A program made the translations under genes and the position numbers. DNA of 5,173 nt from Chloroflexota bacterium (lineage in GTDB: Bacteria > Chloroflexota > Anaerolineae > Anaerolineales > Anaerolineaceae): assembly GCA_023406965.1 (NCBI GenBank), contig JAEXTI010000505.1, positions 1 through 5,173 on the forward strand, read 5' to 3'. Positions 1 to 4,545 of this stretch are shown one piece after another. Within the stretch, counting starts at the first letter, position 1; every line of letters starts with the position of its first letter. The notes beneath the pieces were generated by a model. That model made no database searches. It had not been told where the DNA came from and saw nothing but the letters and a program-made list of their open reading frames with translations.

Positions 1-32
1 AGAGCAATAGCGGAAAAGAGACGGTTGTTCAT
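1..32 (-). CDS. N-terminus of a probable secreted or membrane protein (partial)
   Basis: Only the first ten codons are inside the window, giving MNNRLFSAIA followed by an incomplete codon starting CT (Leu). The ATG is complementary to 30-32. It is preceded by a perfect AGGAGG eight bases upstream, which makes the start convincing despite the short visible part. A polar, Arg-containing beginning followed by a turn into Phe/Ala/Ile/Leu is typical of the n-region and early h-region of a signal peptide or first membrane helix. The product cannot be named. Upstream lie phased GTTGACAA motifs (98-159) that may control it. Confidence 0.6.
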   Translation of the reverse strand, partial: MNNRLFSAIA

Positions 33-40
33 TTGGGCAT

Positions 41-46
41 CCTCCT
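41..46 (-). promoter_or_regulatory. Shine-Dalgarno site of the partial gene at the left edge
   Basis: The plus-strand CCTCCT reads AGGAGG on the minus strand and ends eight bases before the ATG at 32. This consensus site is the main evidence that a gene starts at the window edge. Confidence 0.75.
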
Positions 47-97
47 GATAGGGTTAAACTTCTTCACCTACAGGATACGCCCAAGGGTCAGGCAAGT

Positions 98-159
98 CTT
101 GACCGCCGGCTGACGGGGAGTTGACAACGGGTTGACAATCCATTCAAGGGTTTGTCAAC
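98..159. promoter_or_regulatory. Helically phased GTTGACAA motifs, Pho-box-like operator candidate
   Basis: The octamer GTTGACAA occurs at 120-127 and 131-138, separated by three bases (11-bp period). It occurs again inverted (TTGTCAAC) at 152-159, 21 bp further on. A degenerate copy, CTTGACCG, sits at 98-105, 22 bp before the first perfect one, so the starts are spaced 22, 11 and 21 bp. Eight-base direct repeats with three-base spacers are the known geometry of Pho boxes bound by OmpR/PhoB-family winged-helix proteins. The block lies 66-127 bases upstream of the left-edge start codon, as expected for an activator site. The TTGACA match to a -35 is not accompanied by a good -10 on either strand. 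The regulator's identity is inference. Confidence 0.5.
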
Positions 160-163
160 ACAG

Positions 164-214
164 AAAAAATCGGGCATTCTTGTCCGGCGCCGCAAGACGT
201 GGGTAGAATACCCG
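164..214 (-). terminator. Rho-independent terminator of the kinase-like operon
   Basis: On the minus strand, CGGGTATTCT (214-205) pairs with AGAATGCCCG (180-171): ten pairs including one G-U. The loop is 24 nt and contains GGCGCC. The stem is followed by A and then six T (169-164). It lies about 150 bases past the stop codon at 361, on the far side of the inverted-repeat element. The long loop is a weakness. Alternative small hairpins (GGGTA-gaa-TACCC at 201-213 and GCGCT-acga-AGCGC at 214-227) share part of the same bases. Confidence 0.55.
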
Positions 215-245
215 CGCTACGAAGCGCTATTCTCCAATCGTCCTT

Positions 246-364
246 GTAGGGACACAGGGATTGGGTAAGACGTCGCAACCTACCGACACCCCCTGTGCCC
301 GGCCAGAGCGGACACGGGGGTTGATGAATCACCAGCGGGCCTGCCCTTTTCCCCGTGTCCCTAC
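246..364. repeat. 119-bp inverted-repeat element made of two hairpins (REP/MITE-like)
   Basis: The ends are GTAGGGACACAGGG (246-259) and CCCCGTGTCCCTAC (351-364), which are inverted repeats matching at 13 of 14 positions. Inside, CCCTGTGCCC (291-300) pairs with the left arm with a one-base bulge, and GGACACGGGG (310-319) pairs perfectly with CCCCGTGTCC (351-360). The element can therefore fold as two hairpins side by side or as one large outer stem. This resembles paired REP/BIME units or a small non-coding MITE. I see no clear target duplication. Its right end carries the TAG stop of the kinase-like gene. Copies elsewhere in the genome cannot be checked from the window. Confidence 0.55.
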
Positions 365-2409
365 GTATGCCTTCTCTCAGCCCGCGCCGCGTACCACGCC
401 GCCGCCAGGTACAGGCATTGCCGGGCCAGCGGCGAGCGGTTGGGATACTTGATGGTACCCAGGCAGGCCAGGGCGGCGGCTCGATAAAATTCCGCCGGGC
501 GGGCAGCATCGAACAGGCAGCGTACCGAAATCGCTTCGACTGCGCCCAGCAAAGGCTCGTCCCCGGCCAGCAGCATTTCACGGAAAGCCTCCAACGACCC
601 CGCCTGCGGCGACAGCACATGCGCCACCAGTTCAGCAGATAGATGGGCAAAATCAAACAGGGGGTGGCCTTCGCGGGTTTGGGCAAAGTCGATCAGCCAG
701 ACCAAACTGCCCGGCCCCACCAGAACATTCTCCAGGTTCAAATCGCCGTGGATGGTGGCGCGGGTGCCGTTCACCGGCTCATCCAGCCACCCCGGCAGCA
801 CCGCCAGCGGGTCGGGCAGGTCGCCCAGATCGCAGCCTTCCACCCATTTTGCCAGAAGCGTCCAACGGGTATCGGCCACGCGGGCCAGAACCGGCCCGCC
901 TGGCGGCTGCTTGGACAGCCAGCGAGCGCGCAGTGGCGGGTGCCCGGGCGCGGCGGGCCAGGTTAAAGTCCAGCCGCCGTCGACACGTTTTTCCGCAGTG
1001 AACCCGCCTCCAATGCGTACCACCATGAAGGGGGCCATTTCGCTCACCCGCAAGCGCTGGTCCACCACAGCCGGAGTCAAACCGCGCGTGCCGCCCGGCC
1101 AGGACTCGAGGGCCAGGTGTGGTGGGAACAAGCGGTCATACTCCTGGGCCCAGCGGAAAGCATAAGGCTGGCGCTGCATCCACCAATGCGGGCCAAAGGT
1201 CTCTAACAGGCGCAGCAGCAGGCCGGGGTTGGGATCATCCAGCAGGGCCTGGCGCAGGCTGAGCGGGCGGCGGCCCGGCTCATTAATGCAGGTATACTGT
1301 AACGCAGCTCGCTCGCTGCCGGCCACCGCCAGGGGCGGGTGTTGAATGCGCGCCGTGACCGGGGGCAGCCGGTCTTTGACGAAGCGCTCGTAGTTGTCGA
1401 ACTCATCCTGAATACCCCTGCGCGGGCCAATCTTGACGATGGTCAGCGCGTCGGACGCGCCCCCACCCTGCACCGGGCGAGCCAGGAAAGTGCGCGCGCC
1501 GGAGTAACCCGAGAGGAACTCACCCTCCAGCACCAGGCGGGCATAGCGCCGGAAGAGGGCTTGCAGCAAGCGGCGTTCTTCTGTCGCCAGCGCCATGCCC
1601 GCCCCAGCTTCAATGACCAGGCGGCTATTGGGTGAGGCCTGGTTGAGCGGGGCAGGTTTGCTGCGCATGCCGATGAGCCCCACCATGCCCAGGCCAAAAC
1701 TGCCTGCCAGGCTGACCAGCCCCAGGGCCAGAGCCTGGCTGCGGGTGAGACCCAGGAAAGATGACACGCGCACGTCCAGCCCGCGGCCAAAAGCGTTTGA
1801 CTCATGGGGGCGAGCCCTGGTCCCGGCCTGAGGCTCCCAGCGCAAAATGAGGCTGACGGTCAGACGCTGCTTGCCGGGCTGGCGGGCAGCCAGGCTCCAA
1901 CGCCAGCTCACCCCTTCACCGGGCGGCAACAAGCGGGACTGGTCGCCGTTGGGGGAAATTTCAAAGCCGACCCCGTCCAGGCGGGCCACGGCATACAGGT
2001 CATAGCCGTCAGGGCGCTGCACCGGCACGGACTGCGTTTCAACGGGGTGTTCGGGGAACTCCGCCTGGGCCACATAGCCTTCTTCGGCAGGCAGCAGGGC
2101 CAGCCGCACCAAATCCGATTCGCCCAGGCGCAGGTTCTCGGGCCATTCTAGCTCGATCAAGCGCTCCTCGATGAACGGCGTGGGGCTGGGGCGTTGCACG
2201 GGCGGGGTGGCAGTCGGCGCGGAGGTAGGCCGAGAAGGTGGCTGGGTGGGGGCGGTGGTCGCTTCCGGGGCCTGGGTAGATACGGCTCCGGCGACGGTCG
2301 CGGTGGCCTGGCCTGGCTCAGTCGCCGGAGGAGTCATGGCAGGAGAACAGCTCGCTAGAACGATCAGCGCAAAGAATACCCCGACTAGAAAGAGCCATTG
2401 GCGTTTCAT
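361..2409 (-). CDS. Lipoprotein-like membrane protein with cytoplasmic APH/protein-kinase-fold domain
   Basis: This 682-aa protein probably works as a membrane receptor with an internal phosphotransferase domain. Residues 1-21 form a lipoprotein signal with lipobox L18-A-S-C21. Residues 22-78 are a Pro/Thr/Ala-rich linker. Residues 80-220 form an outer beta-rich domain I do not recognise. Residues 226-247 are one hydrophobic span, followed by RSK (inside-positive). The inner part shows a GYSGA glycine loop (301-305), a candidate ATP lysine K326 in IVKIGPR, a possible helix-C acid E336/E341, HGDLNLEN (554-561, catalytic D556 and N561) and IDF with D574, followed by G581. These match the aminoglycoside/choline kinase family and are intact. 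The K-to-D distance of about 230 residues exceeds the roughly 150 of APH enzymes, so the lobes carry an insert of about 80 residues or more. The start overlaps the upstream small gene by ATGA. The substrate is unknown and could be protein or a small molecule. The stop codon lies inside the inverted-repeat element. Confidence 0.8.
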   Translation of the reverse strand: MKRQWLFLVGVFFALIVLASCSPAMTPPATEPGQATATVAGAVSTQAPEATTAPTQPPSRPTSAPTATPPVQRPSPTPFIEERLIELEWPENLRLGESDLVRLALLPAEEGYVAQAEFPEHPVETQSVPVQRPDGYDLYAVARLDGVGFEISPNGDQSRLLPPGEGVSWRWSLAARQPGKQRLTVSLILRWEPQAGTRARPHESNAFGRGLDVRVSSFLGLTRSQALALGLVSLAGSFGLGMVGLIGMRSKPAPLNQASPNSRLVIEAGAGMALATEERRLLQALFRRYARLVLEGEFLSGYSGARTFLARPVQGGGASDALTIVKIGPRRGIQDEFDNYERFVKDRLPPVTARIQHPPLAVAGSERAALQYTCINEPGRRPLSLRQALLDDPNPGLLLRLLETFGPHWWMQRQPYAFRWAQEYDRLFPPHLALESWPGGTRGLTPAVVDQRLRVSEMAPFMVVRIGGGFTAEKRVDGGWTLTWPAAPGHPPLRARWLSKQPPGGPVLARVADTRWTLLAKWVEGCDLGDLPDPLAVLPGWLDEPVNGTRATIHGDLNLENVLVGPGSLVWLIDFAQTREGHPLFDFAHLSAELVAHVLSPQAGSLEAFREMLLAGDEPLLGAVEAISVRCLFDAARPAEFYRAAALACLGTIKYPNRSPLARQCLYLAAAWYAARAERRHT

Positions 2410-2564
2410 GGCGCGCCCCCTGGCGGCACAAACAACGTCGGGGATAGGCGGATCGTTTCGCGCAGAGCCGCATCCGGCTGCAGCGCAAAGGAAAGCGCTG
2501 CCAGGGCTAGAATCAGTAGCAACAGCCCCGTAACCAGCAAAACGAAACGCATCCGGCGACTCAT
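2406..2564 (-). CDS. Small single-span membrane protein coupled to the kinase-like gene
   Basis: The protein has 52 residues: MSRRMR, a strongly hydrophobic helix at about 7-28 (Leu-rich), then a polar tail ending VPPGGAP. The basic start and neutral tail predict an N-in/C-out anchor or an uncleaved signal-like helix. The start at 2564 is chosen because AGAGGAG lies nine bases upstream (2580-2574). An in-frame ATG at 2654 would add 30 polar residues and read through the promoter region. Its TGA overlaps the ATG of the kinase-like gene (ATGA, 2409-2406), so the two are probably translated in a coupled way and may form one complex. No family recognised. It could also act only as a leader cistron. 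Confidence 0.65.
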   Translation of the reverse strand: MSRRMRFVLLVTGLLLLILALAALSFALQPDAALRETIRLSPTLFVPPGGAP

Positions 2565-2573
2565 GCCCGTTTT

Positions 2574-2580
2574 CTCCTCT
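2574..2580 (-). promoter_or_regulatory. Shine-Dalgarno site that fixes the start of the 52-aa gene
   Basis: CTCCTCT on the plus strand reads AGAGGAG on the minus strand, nine bases before the ATG at 2564. This decides against the longer frame starting at 2654. Confidence 0.7.
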
Positions 2581-2586
2581 AGCTTT

Positions 2587-2595
2587 AGTATAATA
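2587..2595 (-). promoter_or_regulatory. Candidate -10 region of the minus-strand operon
   Basis: The minus strand reads TATTATACT here, which offers TATACT (five of six to TATAAT) or TATTAT. Transcription would start near 2580, leaving a very short leader right at the ribosome binding site. No good -35 hexamer lies 16-18 bases upstream, so an activator may be needed. The palindrome at 2626-2646 is placed where one could bind. The opposite strand also reads TATAAT (2589-2594), without a matching -35. Confidence 0.35.
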
Positions 2596-2603
2596 CGAAT
2601 GTA

Positions 2604-2665
2604 ACTGCTCACGCAGAGGTGAAAAAGGTCAGAATTAGACTGACCTAGATTCATCCAGGAGCAGT
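2604..2665. promoter_or_regulatory. Nested inverted repeats between the divergent operons (operator candidate)
   Basis: The inner palindrome is AGGTCAG (2626-2632), a seven-base spacer and CTGACCT (2640-2646): perfect arms centred on 2636. Around it, ACTGCTC (2604-2610) and GAGCAGT (2659-2665) form a second perfect seven-base inverted repeat centred at 2634.5. The inner palindrome suits a dimeric regulator bound between the two divergent starts (2564 minus, 2699 plus). The ATPase-winged-helix protein encoded downstream is one candidate regulator, by inference. Confidence 0.5.
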
Positions 2666-2698
2666 CCCAAATCCATCTTTCTTAGCGGGAGGGAACGT

Positions 2699-3214
2699 AT
2701 GTCTGATATCCTCGAAACCATTTTCAAACGTCGCAGTATCCGGTCATTTACCGAACAGCCGGTCCCGCGTGAAATGTTGGTGGATTTATTAAAAGCAGCG
2801 ATGGCAGCTCCTTCAGCGGCCAACCACCGCCCCTGGGAATTTGTGGTGTTAACCGAGCCTCAAATTGTTGCCGGCTTGAAGGAAGTGCTGCCATACGCAA
2901 AATTTAACGCCCCGGCTGTCATTGTGGTCAGCGGACGACCTGAGCAGGGCTACACCGAATCGGGCGGCAATTATTGGGTACAGGATTGCAGCGCCGCGAT
3001 TGAAAATATGCTCATTGCCGCGGTAGGCATGGGCCTGGGCACGGTTTGGACCGGGATCTATCCGATCCAAGCGCGGGTAGCGGATGTGCGCCGCTTGCTG
3101 GGCATCCCAGAAACCGCGGTGCCGCTGGCGGCGGTATTGGTAGGCTATCCTGCCGAAGAAAAGTCCGCGCGCACGCAATACAACGAAGCCCGGGTTCACT
3201 GGGAACACTACTAA
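2699..3214 (+). CDS. Nitroreductase-family FMN-dependent oxidoreductase
   Basis: This 171-aa protein belongs to the nitroreductase (NADH/FMN flavin reductase) family, whose dimers use bound FMN to reduce nitro compounds, quinones or flavins with NAD(P)H. Seen in the sequence: RRSIRSF at 11-17 (FMN phosphate contact), PSAANHRPWEF at 38-48, a core helix WVQDCSAAIENMLIAA at 93-108, GMGLGTVW at 110-117, VLVGYP at 146-151 and a typical VHWEHY end. Length matches compact single-domain members. The start ATG follows GGGAGGGA at 2687-2694. The substrate cannot be deduced. Its TAA shares one base with the ATG of the next gene (TAATG), so the two are translationally coupled. Pairing a redox flavoenzyme with an ATPase-type regulator is not a pairing I recognise. 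Confidence 0.9.
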   Translation: MSDILETIFKRRSIRSFTEQPVPREMLVDLLKAAMAAPSAANHRPWEFVVLTEPQIVAGLKEVLPYAKFNAPAVIVVSGRPEQGYTESGGNYWVQDCSAAIENMLIAAVGMGLGTVWTGIYPIQARVADVRRLLGIPETAVPLAAVLVGYPAEEKSARTQYNEARVHWEHY

Positions 3215-4287
3215 TGCCTGTTTGGGATTCCTACCCGGCCAGCTACCGCGCGGCCGAGGTGGCGGCGCTGCGCAAGGCGGCTCGGGCCGGAGACTGCTCG
3301 GCGGTGATCGGCTTGAGCGGCTCGGGCAAGAGCAACCTGCTGGGCTTTCTGGCCTATCGAGGCCGCCAGGAGGGAGACCCCGATTTTCTCCTGGTGGATT
3401 GCAACCGCCTGCCCGAGGCAGTGCCAGGGGCGTTGTTTGACCTGCTGGCGGAGGCCCTGGATGGCAGCGCGTTTGAACTCAAAGAGCTGGAAGTGCTGCT
3501 TGCCAACCGCCTCGCAGAGAATCCCGCTGGTTTGTGCCTGATCCTTGATCGTTTTGACGCTCTTTCCAGTGTGGGAAGCGCCATTTACTCCAACTTGAGA
3601 GCTTTGCGGGATCGGTACAAATATCAACTATCGCTGATCGTGGGGATGCGCCGCCCACTGGATGCCGGTAACGAACTAGCCGAGCTATTCTTTGGCAATA
3701 CGCTCTGGTTGGGGCCGCTTACCCGCGCCGACGCGTTGTGGAGCGCCCGGCAGTTCTCGGAGCGTCGCAGCCTGGGCTGGGACGAAGCCACTCTGTCTCG
3801 ATTGTATGAGTTGACCCTGGGTTACCCCGCCTGGCTGCGCGCAGCCTGCGAGGCCCACGCGGCGGGCTGCCCGCTGGAGACGGAAGCATTGTTGTCCCAT
3901 CCGGCTGTGCAGCGCCGCCTGAGCGAATTCCAATCAGACGAGCCCTCTGCCGAGGATTTGCGCCTGTCTGGCCTGGAGGGACATTTCTTCTTACGGGCTT
4001 GGGGCGGCGAAGCCATTGACCCGGCCGGGCTGACCGCCGCCGAACAGCGCCTGCTGGATTACTTCCGGGCGCACGTCGGCCAGGTGTGCATGAAGGATGA
4101 TCTCATCCGGGCGGTGTGGCCCGAAGAAAGCCTGGTGGACGGCCTGCGAGATGACAGCCTGGCCCAGTTGGTGCACCGGCTGCGCAGCAAAATTGAGCCA
4201 GACCCGGCTCGCCCTTCCCGAATCCAGACCATCCCCGGCCGCGGATACCGCTACCAGGGCACCGCCCCGCTCGTGCCCACAACGTAA
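3214..4287 (+). CDS. P-loop ATPase with C-terminal OmpR/PhoB-type winged-helix domain
   Basis: This 357-aa protein is a predicted ATP-dependent transcription regulator. Residues 33-40 are Walker A (GLSGSGKS, K39). Residues 107-115 (LCLILDRFD) are Walker B with D112 and D115. MRRPLD at 145-150 may hold a sensor Arg, and GYPAWLRAACEA at 203-214 resembles the lid region of ORC/STAND-like ATPases. Residues 272-350 form a trans_reg_C winged helix: LTAAEQRLLDYF, then DDLIRAVWPEES, recognition helix DDSLAQLVHRLRSKIEP (313-329) and wing IQTIPGRGYRYQG (337-349). No receiver domain is present. The start at 3214 is chosen over an in-frame ATG at 3046, because the extra 56 residues shadow the nitroreductase and 3214 gives a TAATG junction. 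No strong Shine-Dalgarno is visible, in keeping with reinitiation. In well-known SARP/LuxR-type ATPase regulators the DNA-binding domain is N-terminal (SARP) or a C-terminal LuxR HTH, so an OmpR-type C-terminal domain is less usual. Confidence 0.85.
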   Translation: MPVWDSYPASYRAAEVAALRKAARAGDCSAVIGLSGSGKSNLLGFLAYRGRQEGDPDFLLVDCNRLPEAVPGALFDLLAEALDGSAFELKELEVLLANRLAENPAGLCLILDRFDALSSVGSAIYSNLRALRDRYKYQLSLIVGMRRPLDAGNELAELFFGNTLWLGPLTRADALWSARQFSERRSLGWDEATLSRLYELTLGYPAWLRAACEAHAAGCPLETEALLSHPAVQRRLSEFQSDEPSAEDLRLSGLEGHFFLRAWGGEAIDPAGLTAAEQRLLDYFRAHVGQVCMKDDLIRAVWPEESLVDGLRDDSLAQLVHRLRSKIEPDPARPSRIQTIPGRGYRYQGTAPLVPTT

Positions 4288-4298
4288 AGAGCAAGTTT

Positions 4299-4361
4299 CC
4301 CGAATAATAGGTATGTGTGGGTGCTTCGCACCCACACATACCTATTATTCGGGCCTTTTTT
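4299..4361 (+). terminator. Terminator with a perfect 26-bp stem after the ATPase-wHTH gene
   Basis: The arms 4299-4324 and 4328-4353 are perfectly complementary over 26 bases with a three-base loop (TTC). CC and six T (4356-4361) follow. The hairpin begins 11 bases after the TAA at 4285-4287, so it is the intrinsic terminator of the nitroreductase-ATPase operon. On the minus strand the stem is followed by GGGAAACTT with no T-run, so termination of the convergent permease operon is less certain. The stem is far longer than usual terminators, which suggests a mobile palindromic repeat taken into use. Confidence 0.85.
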
Positions 4362-4545
4362 ACCCCACCCAGGCTGTCAACAGCATGGCGATCACGATCA
4401 GGGCAAAAGCAATCGCGGACCAAACGCCCTGGCCTGCCTGAAGCGCATAGAACAAAACAAAGGGCACAATCGAGCCTAACAGCAAGGCAACCACCTGAAT
4501 TTGCAGGCGGTAACGCTTCTTGAAGGGCTGCGGCGCCTTGCTCAT
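4360..4545 (-). CDS. Small two-span membrane protein coupled to the lactate permease gene
   Basis: The protein has 61 residues, with a basic start (KAPQPFKKRYR) and two hydrophobic segments at about 16-35 and 41-60, joined by a short QAGQG turn. A cytoplasmic N-terminus and a hairpin topology are predicted. Its ATG overlaps the TGA of the permease gene (ATGA, 4545-4542), so it is probably translated by coupling. Only a G-rich stretch (GGGGTGGGG) precedes it. Its TAA (4362-4360) sits in the T-tract of the convergent terminator. No family recognised. By context it may be a small accessory subunit of the transporter or simply a linked membrane protein. Confidence 0.7.
   Translation of the reverse strand: MSKAPQPFKKRYRLQIQVVALLLGSIVPFVLFYALQAGQGVWSAIAFALIVIAMLLTAWVG

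Larger units (their letters stand above)
33..360. other. Non-coding interval rich in repeats and signals
   Basis: This 328-base stretch has no credible gene. An open frame across 144-686 on the minus strand exists, but more than half of it shadows the kinase-like gene and it has no family signature. In order, the interval holds the leader of the left-edge gene, phased GTTGACAA motifs, a minus-strand intrinsic terminator and a two-hairpin inverted-repeat element. No convincing -35/-10 pair for the left-edge gene was found. The hexamer TATCCT on the minus strand at 77-72 is a weak -10 candidate without a matching -35. Confidence 0.7.

Noticed and set aside
121..160. TTGACA motifs as ordinary -35 boxes
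   Set aside because: No -10-like hexamer lies 16-18 bases downstream of any copy on either strand, and the phased repetition fits an operator better.
201..227. Two adjacent small hairpins as a structured RNA
   Set aside because: Stems are only five base pairs, and the same bases are better explained by the ten-pair terminator stem.
246..364. Short CRISPR-like or IS remnant
   Set aside because: There are no direct repeats with spacers, no transposase fragment and no clear target duplication. Only inverted arms are present.
144..686. Minus-strand frame of 180 residues across the repeat region
   Set aside because: It overlaps the kinase-like gene in another frame, is rich in Arg, Cys and Trp as out-of-frame GC-rich DNA usually is, and runs through the terminator and the inverted-repeat element.
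1804..2533. Plus-strand frames opposite the lipoprotein linker and signal (1804-2151 and 2171-2533)
   Set aside because: They are antisense shadows of the kinase-like gene, with low-complexity Gly/Val composition from the Pro/Thr linker and no family motif.
2406..2654. Longer version of the small membrane protein, starting at 2654
   Set aside because: The extra 30 residues cross the candidate -10 region and palindrome, while a good Shine-Dalgarno sits directly before the start at 2564.
3046..3213. N-terminal extension of the ATPase-wHTH protein
   Set aside because: It is wholly inside the nitroreductase gene in another frame, and the TAATG junction at 3214 gives a natural start.
4097..4441. 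Frames on both strands crossing the long hairpin, sharing IIGMCGC and APTHTYYSG
   Set aside because: The shared peptides arise because the hairpin is a perfect palindrome, so both strands encode the same words. They are not homologous genes.
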